12,320 nt of DNA from Alistipes sp. (GTDB taxonomy: Bacteria > Bacteroidota > Bacteroidia > Bacteroidales > Rikenellaceae). The notes under the pieces are model-generated. The model ran no database searches. It was given only the letters and a program-made list of their open reading frames with translations, and was not told the origin of the DNA. This document shows positions 1 to 7,629 of the stretch, piece after piece; position 1 is the stretch's first letter; each line of letters starts with the position of its first letter. A program made the position numbers and the translations under genes. The DNA lies in NCBI GenBank assembly GCA_017380955.1, contig JAFOCZ010000083.1:1-12320 (forward strand), read 5' to 3'.

Positions 1-2
1 TA

Positions 3-86
3 TGGACAGTGTTCATCGTACTCTGCTTGCTTTCAGCATTGTTTATGTTCGTGATGATGAAGCGCTTGGAGAGCGTTACTAAGTAA
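3..86 (+). CDS. 3' end of an integral membrane protein, possibly an MFS-type transporter (partial)
   Basis: Only the last 27 codons lie in the window; the gene enters from the left edge and ends at a TAA at 84-86. The visible peptide is a strongly hydrophobic helix (about residues 2-19 of the fragment, rich in Val, Leu, Phe and Met) followed by a short basic-polar tail, KRLESVTK. That pattern is typical of the last transmembrane helix and cytoplasmic tail of a polytopic transporter such as an MFS permease, but too little remains to name the family. This frame is preferred over the other two because the next frame reads as a non-hydrophobic, unrecognisable peptide and the third is stopped early. 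A strong terminator follows 20 bases downstream, which supports a real gene end here. Confidence 0.5.
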   Translation, partial: WTVFIVLCLLSALFMFVMMKRLESVTK

Positions 87-106
87 TCATCCTTACTCCA
101 TACAAC

Positions 107-138
107 AACGCCTGTTCGACTCCTCGAACAGGCGTTTT
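107..138 (+). terminator. Rho-independent terminator after the first gene
   Basis: A perfect 12-bp stem (107-118 with 125-136) encloses a 6-base loop, and the 3' arm runs into TTTT and a T-rich tract on the plus strand. It ends the partial plus-strand gene. The convergent MATE gene stops at 158, so the hairpin also lies just downstream of that operon. Read on the minus strand, however, it is followed by GTTGTATGG rather than a T run, so it is at best a weak terminator in that direction. Confidence 0.9.
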
Positions 139-157
139 CTTATTATTATAGGACTAT

Positions 158-1609
158 TTAGCGTGAAAAATGCAGGTTATGCTCCATCCTCCTTAACTTA
201 CGAATTTGTAGTGTTATCAGCGTTGCTGCGACAACCACAGAGGCTGCATCGGCGATAGGCATCGCTGCCCACGCTCCCAAAGCACCATAGCGAGGTGCGA
301 GGGTAAGCAACAATGGCAACAGGAACAACAACTGACGTGTAGTAGAGAGGAACATCGCCAATGGCGCACGACCTATATACTGGAAGAAACCACCGGCTAC
401 AATCTGGAAACCTACGAGAGGGAACAGCAATACTGCGATGCTGAGACCCTGTGCCACGACATCCACCATAGCCATATCCGCAGCGCTATGCGAACTATCT
501 ACGAATGCTGCGGCAACCTGGTTAGGCAGGAACACACCGATGAGGAATGCTAATGTAGTGACGCACGACGCGCAGATAATGGCATACTTCAGCACCTTGA
601 TAACACGACCATACTGCTTAGCGCCATAGTTATAGCCGATGATAGGCTGCATACCCTGGTTGAAGCCATTGGCAACCATAATGAAGAAGAGTATCACGCG
701 GTTCATAATGCCATACGCACCCACATACACATCGCCGACATTGCCATCGAACGTCAGCGCCGAGACCACATCCATAGCACCCGTACCGCCATACTTTAGG
801 AGTGCGGTGTTCATAAATCGTGTTACGAACGAGGCGCAGAGATTCAAGAGGAATGGCGCCATACCTATAGACAATATCGCCGTTACGATATTTCTCTTGA
901 AGCGCAGGCTACGACGGTGGAAGCGCAAGAAACTACCCTTAGAGGTATAGTGGTGAATCTGCACCATAAGCGAGATGCTCTGCGCGATGACCGTGGCGAT
1001 AGCCGAGCCCTCGATACCCCAGCCAAAGCCGAAGATAAAGAGCGGATTGAGGATGGTACACAGACCTATGGAGAGCAGCATAATGAACATCGCCTTACGA
1101 GGATATCCCGAGGCACGCAACTGCTCGTTGAGACCTAAGTATAGGTGTGTGATGATGTTACCGAACATCAGGATACGCATAAAGCGGCGTGCGTAGTCCA
1201 GAGTCTCAGCACTCGCCTCACCACCCGAGAAGAATATCAAGATGGGGTCGAGGAACAACAGGAACACCAGCATAATGCTCACGCCAAGCACTATATTGAG
1301 CAGCACGGCATTACCCAGCGTATCCTCCGCAGCGCGCTTGTTACCCTCGCCCAGACGTATCGAGATACGCGCCGCAGCACCCACACCCACCATAGCACCA
1401 AATGCCGAGGCTATGTTCATAATCGGTAGTGTGACGGCCATACCCGAGATGGCAGCGCCACCGACACCGTGACCAATGAAGATACTGTCGATAATGTGAT
1501 ATAGCGACGACGAGGTCATCGCTATGATTGCTGGTATGGAGTACCTCGCCAGAAGTTTGCCCAACGAGTCGGTACCCAAAGATATAGTATTGTTATGTGC
1601 TGATGCCAT
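158..1609 (-). CDS. MATE family efflux transporter
   Basis: This is a 483-residue polytopic membrane protein of the multidrug and toxic compound extrusion family. Such proteins use a sodium or proton gradient to export cationic drugs or metabolites across the inner membrane. The N-terminal half carries the family's usual first segment (SIPAIIAM at 24-31, then the HIIDSIFIG stretch at 38-46) and GVGAAARISIRLG at 75-87. The second repeat carries the hallmark QPIIGYNYGA at 321-330. The hydrophobic pattern fits about 12 helices, and the length is slightly above the usual 440-460. The extra length includes a polar stretch of about 19 residues near 276-294, before the VGAYGI motif. The ATG lies only 3 bases after the stop of the phosphopantetheinyl transferase gene, so it is probably the last gene of the long division operon. 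The substrate cannot be told from the sequence. Confidence 0.93.
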   Translation of the reverse strand: MASAHNNTISLGTDSLGKLLARYSIPAIIAMTSSSLYHIIDSIFIGHGVGGAAISGMAVTLPIMNIASAFGAMVGVGAAARISIRLGEGNKRAAEDTLGNAVLLNIVLGVSIMLVFLLFLDPILIFFSGGEASAETLDYARRFMRILMFGNIITHLYLGLNEQLRASGYPRKAMFIMLLSIGLCTILNPLFIFGFGWGIEGSAIATVIAQSISLMVQIHHYTSKGSFLRFHRRSLRFKRNIVTAILSIGMAPFLLNLCASFVTRFMNTALLKYGGTGAMDVVSALTFDGNVGDVYVGAYGIMNRVILFFIMVANGFNQGMQPIIGYNYGAKQYGRVIKVLKYAIICASCVTTLAFLIGVFLPNQVAAAFVDSSHSAADMAMVDVVAQGLSIAVLLFPLVGFQIVAGGFFQYIGRAPLAMFLSTTRQLLFLLPLLLTLAPRYGALGAWAAMPIADAASVVVAATLITLQIRKLRRMEHNLHFSR

Positions 1610-1612
1610 CTT

Positions 1613-2194
1613 TTATTTATCAAATGTTGCCACTGCAACTACCATTTCATCATCATAGTGCGATATCTGCACCTTAGCGCCACGCTCTCCCCTCAACGAG
1701 CCACGAAGCACAAGGCTCTGAGGGTCGAAACTCTCGACACGCAGGTCGTCACGAAGTTCTACGCCACGCTCACCATATAGTTTATACATCGCCTCCTTTG
1801 CCGTCCACACATAGACCGCCCACAGTGCATCGTCGCTGAGCGCCATCTCCTCGTCGCTCATATAGCGGCTCTTGACACGCTCGAATGTGTCACGCTCCGA
1901 GGACTCTATGTCTATGCCCACAGGCTCATCGGCAAATGCCACAGCCACACTCCTCTCGCTATGCGACACGCCTATCCAGCGCTCAGGGATATCGACCTGC
2001 GGTGCTCCGTTGTCGTTGTAGGAGATGTGGACACCACGCCCCAACTCCTCGCGCACCACACGTCGCCACGCCAGATGCTCACAGCGACGCTTCTCATTCT
2101 GAAAGCGTGCTGCAGAGGCTACATCCTCGGCGGTGATTAGCGTATCGCAGCATAGGAATATCGTGGGGATACGCTCTACGACAACCTTAACCAT
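1613..2194 (-). CDS. 4'-phosphopantetheinyl transferase superfamily protein
   Basis: This 193-residue cytoplasmic enzyme should move the phosphopantetheine arm of coenzyme A onto a serine of an acyl or peptidyl carrier protein. The family motifs are all present: GVSHS at 75-79, the Mg-binding VGIDIES at 92-98 (D95, E97), and WTAKEAMYK at 130-138, with K133, E134 and K138 matching the WxxKEAxxK signature. The size and the two-half layout fit the Sfp/AcpT-like group rather than the short AcpS group. The start ATG overlaps the end of the gldE-like gene by 8 bases (ATGGTTAA), which suggests translational coupling. A PPTase gene beside gldE is a known neighbourhood in Bacteroidetes. Its carrier protein is not in this window. 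Confidence 0.9.
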   Translation of the reverse strand: MVKVVVERIPTIFLCCDTLITAEDVASAARFQNEKRRCEHLAWRRVVREELGRGVHISYNDNGAPQVDIPERWIGVSHSERSVAVAFADEPVGIDIESSERDTFERVKSRYMSDEEMALSDDALWAVYVWTAKEAMYKLYGERGVELRDDLRVESFDPQSLVLRGSLRGERGAKVQISHYDDEMVVAVATFDK

Positions 2195-3467
2195 TTACCT
2201 CAACCTTAATCTTATCCACACGGCGACCATCCATCGTTGCTATGAAGAACTTAACGCCGTGCGACTGCAACTCATCACCTCGGCGTGGTAAGTCGCGCTT
2301 TAATTCCATCATAAGACCCGCCAAGGTCTCGGCGTGACCCTCTACATCCGAGAAGGCATCCTCCTCGAAGCCTATAGCCTCAACAAACTCGCCGATGTGA
2401 ATCTTAGCATCGAAGATATAGGTGTTCTCACCAATCTTCTCGTAGAGTCTATCCTCCTCGTCACTCTCGTCGGTAATCTCACCCACAACCTCCTCGAGGA
2501 TATCCTCCAACGACACAAGACCCTGCGTAGCACCATACTCATCCACAACAATGGCGATGTGTATTTTCTTCTTTTGGAACTGCTTAAGCAGGTCGTCAAT
2601 CATCATATGCTCGGGTACGAAGTAGGGCTTACGCAGCAACTTCTGCCACTCGAAGTTATCCTCCTCGCCGATATGCTTCAAGAGATCCTTGACATAGAGC
2701 ACACCACGCACATCATCCAAATCCTCGCCATATACCGGTATTCGTGAGTAACCAGTCTCGACGATAACCTTACGCACCTCGTCATACGACGCATCGAACT
2801 CGAGACCTGTGATATCCACTCGCGAATGCATAATCTCAACCACCTCGGTCTGACCAAACGACACAATACCCGAGAGCATCTTCTGCTCCTCCTCCGAGCC
2901 TGCGTCGGTGAGGTCCACAGCATCCGCCAACTCCTCGATAGATATCTCGGAATTCTTGGTAGCGAGACGGCTTACACGGCTCGACGTGCGGATAAGGATA
3001 AAGGCCAACGGATATACCAGCCATCGCAACGCCTTCAGTGGCACAGATATCGCACGCGCCATCTTCACGGGGTTTGTCTGCGAGAAGACCTTTGGCATAA
3101 TCTCGCCAAAGAGCAACAGCAGGAAGGTGATGATGACCGTGTTGAAGACAAACTCCCATACACCGCTAAAGATAAATATGGCGTCTACGAGTTGTGTAAC
3201 GGTGATTACCAAGCAGATGTTGACCATATTGTTGGTTACAAGTATCGTAGCGAGCAGCCTGTCTGGGTTTGCCAGAAGGTCCAATACTCGCTGAGAACTT
3301 GCACTACCACTGCCCTCCAACTCCTCCATATCGCCACGCGTGAGCGAGAAGAAGGCGACCTCCGATCCCGAGGCCATAGCCGAAAACAATAGTAATATTA
3401 TGGACAGAAGAGCCAGTGTGATGATATGCATCACATCGAGGCTCTCCTTAATCATTATTGCATCCAT
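2187..3467 (-). CDS. gldE: GldE-like CNNM/CBS/CorC membrane protein
   Basis: This 426-residue protein has the hemolysin C/CorC layout. A DUF21 (CNNM) membrane domain spans about 15-170, with the SGSEVAFFSL motif at 33-42 and FGEIMPK at 120-126. A CBS pair follows at about 210-330, ending in VVDEYGATQGLVSLEDILEE (307-326), and a CorC_HlyC domain closes the protein at about 345-425. Relatives are linked to magnesium or cobalt transport. In Bacteroidetes this family is called GldE after the gliding genes of Flavobacterium, although non-gliding gut species also carry it. No gldD gene lies beside it here, so a gliding role cannot be inferred. It starts 16 bases after ftsZ ends; nearby in-frame ATGs at codons 5 and 13 are possible alternative starts. 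The family call is firm; the gldE name is less so. Confidence 0.88.
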   Translation of the reverse strand: MDAIMIKESLDVMHIITLALLSIILLLFSAMASGSEVAFFSLTRGDMEELEGSGSASSQRVLDLLANPDRLLATILVTNNMVNICLVITVTQLVDAIFIFSGVWEFVFNTVIITFLLLLFGEIMPKVFSQTNPVKMARAISVPLKALRWLVYPLAFILIRTSSRVSRLATKNSEISIEELADAVDLTDAGSEEEQKMLSGIVSFGQTEVVEIMHSRVDITGLEFDASYDEVRKVIVETGYSRIPVYGEDLDDVRGVLYVKDLLKHIGEEDNFEWQKLLRKPYFVPEHMMIDDLLKQFQKKKIHIAIVVDEYGATQGLVSLEDILEEVVGEITDESDEEDRLYEKIGENTYIFDAKIHIGEFVEAIGFEEDAFSDVEGHAETLAGLMMELKRDLPRRGDELQSHGVKFFIATMDGRRVDKIKVEVNG

Positions 3468-3483
3468 CCTACAACGATGTTAG

Positions 3484-4875
3484 TTACTGCTCATCGGGGA
3501 AAAGTGACACAGTGCCATACTCCTCCTCGTCATCCACCATAGGGCGAATTGTTGAGTTGAAAGGCGTTGTAGTACGCTGCTCCGTCTCATCGGCAAGTGA
3601 CACACGGCGACGCACAAAGGCTGGCTCGCCAATCATCTCACCAATCTTCTTATACTTGTCGCGCTGAGGTGTGATAACCACAGGCTCCTGAGGCTCGATA
3701 ACAGGATGGCGAGGCCTCTCGGTAGTCACCGCAGGACCCTCCTGTGCCTCTTCCTCCTGGAATGGCTCATCCTCCTGAGGGCTGACATACTCGGTCTGAA
3801 TCTTGAGTTGCTGACCATCGGCAAAGCGTGTTGCCACAACAACAATCTCAATCTCATCATCCTCCAACGTGCGCTTCTCGCTGACACCCCAGATGATATC
3901 TGCCTCGTGCAAGTCACCACGGTCATCCTTGAAACTTGCGCTCTTTTGGATGTAATCGAGAACGTGCTTAATCTCCTTCTGCGAGATAAGGTCGATGTCC
4001 TTGATAGAGAAACTGATGAGAATCTCCGTAGCACCTACGATATGGTTGTCGTCGAGCAACGATGATGAGAGTGCCAACTCGGCAACCTCCTTAGCACGAT
4101 TCTCACCCGAGCCACTGACAACAGACATATGTGCACGACCGCTCTTACGCATAACCTTCTCGACATCGGCAAAGTCGACACGGATAAACGCCTGCTCCAC
4201 GGTGATGAGTTCCGCGATACCCTTAGTAGCCTTACCAAGAACATCATCGGCACGACCAAAGGCCTCCTTAAGCGGAAGGTCGCCATACAAATCGTTGACA
4301 CGCTCGTTGTCGATAACAAGCAACGAGTCCACCCACTTGTTGAGTTCCTTGAGACCCTCAACAGCGTTGTTGAAACGCTTAGGACCCTCAACACGCAATG
4401 GCATAGTAACAACCGCAACGGTGAGGATGTTCATATCGTGGGCAAGTTTTGCGATTACAGGCGAAGCACCCGTACCGGTACCACCACCCATACCTGCTGC
4501 GATGAACAACATCTTGGGTGCTGAGGTCTCAAGCAACGAGCGAAGTTGCTCCTCGCTCTCAATAGCGAGTTTGCGACCTACAGCAGGAACGTTACCTGCA
4601 CCAAGACCTGGACCCATCTGAATCTTATTAGCAATAAGACTGTTATTCAGCGCCTTACCATCGGTATTACACACCACAAAGTTAACACCAGCAATCTCCA
4701 TAGATTGCATATGGTTAACCGCGTTACCACCAGCGCTACCGACACCGATAACCATAATCTGTGACTCGCTGTCGAGTTTGATGTTCGAGAGTGTGCCACC
4801 ACTAACCGCAATTGCGAGTTCGTCGACCATAGGATCTGCAGCAGTAGTCTCTGTAGTATTAATATTATTGCTCAT
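3484..4875 (-). CDS. ftsZ: Cell division protein FtsZ
   Basis: This is the tubulin-like GTPase that polymerises into the division ring at midcell. The nucleotide-binding fold begins near residue 38 (MVIGVGSAGGNAVNHM at 41-56), and the tubulin signature GMGGGTGTG is at 128-136. The T7 loop reads IRVDFADV at 231-238, keeping the catalytic aspartates D234 and D237. The position held by Asn in E. coli (N207) is Arg232 here. At 463 residues it is longer than the roughly 380 of E. coli because of an acidic, Pro-rich linker (about 362-415). A segment at 416-424, GEPAFVRRR, resembles the C-terminal peptide that binds FtsA, but it is followed by about 39 more residues. The ATG lies 31 bases after ftsA, the expected order. 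The family call is certain. Confidence 0.98.
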   Translation of the reverse strand: MSNNINTTETTAADPMVDELAIAVSGGTLSNIKLDSESQIMVIGVGSAGGNAVNHMQSMEIAGVNFVVCNTDGKALNNSLIANKIQMGPGLGAGNVPAVGRKLAIESEEQLRSLLETSAPKMLFIAAGMGGGTGTGASPVIAKLAHDMNILTVAVVTMPLRVEGPKRFNNAVEGLKELNKWVDSLLVIDNERVNDLYGDLPLKEAFGRADDVLGKATKGIAELITVEQAFIRVDFADVEKVMRKSGRAHMSVVSGSGENRAKEVAELALSSSLLDDNHIVGATEILISFSIKDIDLISQKEIKHVLDYIQKSASFKDDRGDLHEADIIWGVSEKRTLEDDEIEIVVVATRFADGQQLKIQTEYVSPQEDEPFQEEEAQEGPAVTTERPRHPVIEPQEPVVITPQRDKYKKIGEMIGEPAFVRRRVSLADETEQRTTTPFNSTIRPMVDDEEEYGTVSLFPDEQ

Positions 4876-4906
4876 ATATATGCTCTTTTTTTTAACGTAT
4901 CACTTC

Positions 4907-6460
4907 CTAAATTTCATTGCCGTTCTCAACACCGAAGACCACCTCGCGGAGTCTCTTCCAACGATCCTCCTGCTCCTCGTTAGTAGTCTTACGACCAAAG
5001 AGTTTGCCCAGCAAGCCCTGTTTCTCAGGCTGCTCCGGAGTGTCACCACCAATATTAATGGTGCCATCGCCACCGGCAGTGTCAGGCACAACAGGTGTGA
5101 TAGGCTTTGGTGGTACCACAGGCTCACCCTTTGTTGGCTTGGTCTCGCCCTTAGTCTCGCCAGTCTCCGTATGCGATGGGGTCTGGTGTGGCGTTGGAGG
5201 TGCTGGAGGTGTTACAGGCGCTGCTGGAGTTACAGGGGTGTTTACCTTTGGTGTAACACCTGGCTCACGCTGCTCTGTAGCACGCACAGCGACAGCACAA
5301 CTACCCATCTTCGCGCCATAGAGGAGCAACGAGCAGATGGTAGCATAGGAGCGATGTGTGACAAACTCACCAAGATTCTCCGCAAAGCCATACTCAGGAA
5401 GCACCGAGCGAACATCGTCGTAGCCCAACTCCTTGATGAAGAGTTTCTCGATGTAGTTCATCTCTGCACCACCACCCGTAAGCAACACGATAGGTGAGAA
5501 GCGAGGACCACAACCAGCCTCCTTAATCTCGCGGCGTACCCAGTCGCAGATATCGCGCAGACGCTCCTCGATGATACGCGCTAAGTTACGACGAAGGATG
5601 CTCTTCGTAGTGCCCTTACGCATATGAGGGAAGGTAATCTTGTCGTCGGTAGTGAGGTCGCACACCGCAGAACCATAGTTCACCTTGAGACCCTCAACAT
5701 AACTGTTAGGGATGCCATAGGCGCGGATATCGGCATTGATGGTGTGCATACCGATAGGAATAGATGCTATGTACTGCACCTTGCCGTTGAGAAGCACCGT
5801 AACATCCGTAACACCACCTCCGAGGTTGATGACTACAGCACCCTCCTCGATATCGTCGGTGGTGGCAACACCGAGGTGAGCAACCAACGCATTAGGCACA
5901 AACTTCTTGACGGTAATCTCCTGCTTCAACAGACAGTGATAGAGACGATCGCGCATAGTGCGGTCGGCAAGGATAAAGTTATATGTGCCGTACAAGACCT
6001 TGCCATATGCTCCTACAGGCTCCGTAACATCCTTGTTGTCGGCCTTGAAGCGCAATGGCTCCTTCATAATAATCTCCTCCTTGTCGTCGGGGAGTTTCAC
6101 GCTCTGCATACGGCGGTTTAGGTTTTCCAAATCGCGCTCCGTAATCTGGTTGCAGCCGTTACCCTGGTCATCCTGAACATATACGTGGTCGGTAACCTGC
6201 ACACAGCGGATGAAATCACCCGCCAAACCAGCATATGCCTCGGTAATCTTGATACCTAACTTATTCTCTATGCGCTCCTTAGCGGCACGCACAGCACGTC
6301 CTACGGTCTCGCTATTCTCCACGCTTCCCGCATTAACTCCCTGAACGGGCTCCGATGTGATGCCGAGGATGGTAACTACGCCATCTTCGTCCACAGAGCC
6401 AACGGCTATAACAACATTTGTTGAGCCTACATCGATCGCTACAATTTGCTTACCTTTCAT
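4907..6460 (-). CDS. ftsA: Cell division protein FtsA
   Basis: This actin-like ATPase tethers FtsZ filaments to the cytoplasmic membrane and recruits later division proteins. The visible ATP-site motifs are phosphate 1 (IDVGSTNV at 9-16), phosphate 2 (NLGGGVTDVTV at 212-222) and the adenosine motif (VLLTGGGAEM at 325-334). The folded part ends near 393. A Pro/Thr-rich linker then runs from about 394 to 479, and a short amphipathic basic segment, KQGLLGKLFGRK at 480-491, probably acts as the membrane-targeting helix. A second charged amphipathic stretch follows (about 500-510). The total of 517 residues is about 100 more than E. coli FtsA, and almost all the excess is in this tail. It ends with TAG, and ftsZ follows 31 bases on. 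A gap of 74 bases separates it from ftsQ, the largest gap inside the operon. Confidence 0.97.
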   Translation of the reverse strand: MKGKQIVAIDVGSTNVVIAVGSVDEDGVVTILGITSEPVQGVNAGSVENSETVGRAVRAAKERIENKLGIKITEAYAGLAGDFIRCVQVTDHVYVQDDQGNGCNQITERDLENLNRRMQSVKLPDDKEEIIMKEPLRFKADNKDVTEPVGAYGKVLYGTYNFILADRTMRDRLYHCLLKQEITVKKFVPNALVAHLGVATTDDIEEGAVVINLGGGVTDVTVLLNGKVQYIASIPIGMHTINADIRAYGIPNSYVEGLKVNYGSAVCDLTTDDKITFPHMRKGTTKSILRRNLARIIEERLRDICDWVRREIKEAGCGPRFSPIVLLTGGGAEMNYIEKLFIKELGYDDVRSVLPEYGFAENLGEFVTHRSYATICSLLLYGAKMGSCAVAVRATEQREPGVTPKVNTPVTPAAPVTPPAPPTPHQTPSHTETGETKGETKPTKGEPVVPPKPITPVVPDTAGGDGTINIGGDTPEQPEKQGLLGKLFGRKTTNEEQEDRWKRLREVVFGVENGNEI

Positions 6461-6497
6461 TGTCGTATTCGATATTTATATATTATCTATTACTATA

Positions 6498-6519
6498 AGG
6501 ATGGCGGGGAGCCCATCCT
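6498..6519 (-). other. Small hairpin in the ftsQ-ftsA gap
   Basis: The 74-base gap between ftsQ and ftsA holds a 7-bp inverted repeat (6498-6504 with 6513-6519) around an 8-base GC-rich loop. On the minus strand an AT-rich run leads from it to the ftsA ATG. There is no T run, so it is not a standard terminator, and I see no TAnnTTTG promoter element in the gap. It may affect mRNA processing or stability, or mean nothing. Confidence 0.4.
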
Positions 6520-6534
6520 GTGGCTTCAGTGGTG

Positions 6535-7626
6535 CTATCTGCAGACCACCTGCCCGTCGTATCTAAGGCTTATGCTTCGATACTTATTCCATCCCACGTT
6601 ACTCAGACCGTTGTCGTAGAAGCGGCGCAATGTCTTTAGTTTTTTGTTTAGATTCTCCATTGTGCCAAGGTCTACGGTAAAACGACCCGAGCGAGGAATG
6701 ATTGCTATCTGCATAGGCTTCGCGCCTCCACCAGTAGCAACCACCTGCACAACCTCTGCGCTCCAAAACGAGTCATTAGAGATAGAGAGCACAAAGTTTC
6801 TCAGTGCGCGAAACTCCCTATCCTGCTGCTCGATATTGTACTTCACGAGGCGCAACTCCTCCTGCTTACGTTCCAACTTCGCAATCTCGCTGCGTATGTT
6901 TCTGTCTGTCTGACTATGAGCCTCCACAGCACGACCATAGCGTTCCTGGAATTCAGCCTTCAAAATCTCATACACCTCCTTAGACTGCAAGATAGTCTTC
7001 TTGGGTGACGAACGCCTAACCTCGCGAAGTGCTTGGTTGTTGGCGGTGATAGCATTGTAGTGAGGCACCTTAGCATCCTCAAGACGTTGTATGCTATCCT
7101 CGAGCACCGCGATGGTGTCGCGTGTCACATCCTGGGCATAGCCCACATAACGCTTGCCAAAGAGTGGCTTGTAGTCGCCCGTAATGACAGGTACGTGAAC
7201 AGGTGACAGACCCTCGGCAGGAATCATATAACCATCACGACTGAGATACATATCGTAGCCCGTGATGCGAAGTCGCGCTACAGGCTCACGCTGCTCGATA
7301 TCTATCTCCACACATCCGTCATACGTAACGCTGACATTAGCCCTGTCTACAGCATTGTGGCTCGACACAACGCTCTCGATAGTTGCGATATCCAACTTCT
7401 CGAGCACACACCCCTCGGGGTGCGCATTATGCTCCTTGAGCCACCACGACACTGCATCGGCGTTAATCATAGGATTGCTGCCTCCGCCCTCTATCGTAAT
7501 ATCGGTAGTGGTGACCAACTGCTCCTTCTCGTTCTTGGTGACCAGACGCTCGGCACACACAACAACCACAATAAGCAGCAGCCACAAAAGGCCATATCCT
7601 ATGTATGTTGCAACCCTCTTCAGCAT
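6535..7626 (-). CDS. ftsQ: Cell division protein FtsQ with a long coiled-coil insertion
   Basis: FtsQ is a bitopic inner-membrane protein that links the cytoplasmic division ring to periplasmic septal peptidoglycan synthesis. A short basic N-terminus and one transmembrane helix (about 9-25) are followed by a POTRA-like region (about 40-115) and the beta domain. The C-terminal block from about 273 (FRALRNFVLSI, then NDSFWSAEVVQV, RFTVDLGTMENLNKKL, YDNGL, VGWNKYRSISL) matches my memory of Bacteroidetes FtsQ closely. Those proteins are about 240-260 residues; this one is 363. The extra length sits at about 165-272, a charged Glu/Lys/Arg/Gln-rich stretch with heptad-like character, inserted after the VPVITGDYK segment. 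The gene starts 3 bases after murC ends. The identity is secure from both position and sequence; the function of the insertion is unknown. Confidence 0.93.
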   Translation of the reverse strand: MLKRVATYIGYGLLWLLLIVVVVCAERLVTKNEKEQLVTTTDITIEGGGSNPMINADAVSWWLKEHNAHPEGCVLEKLDIATIESVVSSHNAVDRANVSVTYDGCVEIDIEQREPVARLRITGYDMYLSRDGYMIPAEGLSPVHVPVITGDYKPLFGKRYVGYAQDVTRDTIAVLEDSIQRLEDAKVPHYNAITANNQALREVRRSSPKKTILQSKEVYEILKAEFQERYGRAVEAHSQTDRNIRSEIAKLERKQEELRLVKYNIEQQDREFRALRNFVLSISNDSFWSAEVVQVVATGGGAKPMQIAIIPRSGRFTVDLGTMENLNKKLKTLRRFYDNGLSNVGWNKYRSISLRYDGQVVCR

Positions 7627-7629
7627 ACG

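Noticed and set aside
1..86. Alternative frame with an ATG at position 2 giving a 27-residue peptide
   Set aside because: The peptide is not hydrophobic and resembles nothing, whereas the frame ending at 86 gives a convincing terminal membrane helix.
4778..5497. Plus-strand open frame with a hydrophobic N-terminus opposite ftsZ/ftsA
   Set aside because: It spans the ftsZ-ftsA junction on the opposite strand; the hydrophobic stretch comes from the complement of the Lys- and Glu-rich ends of these genes.
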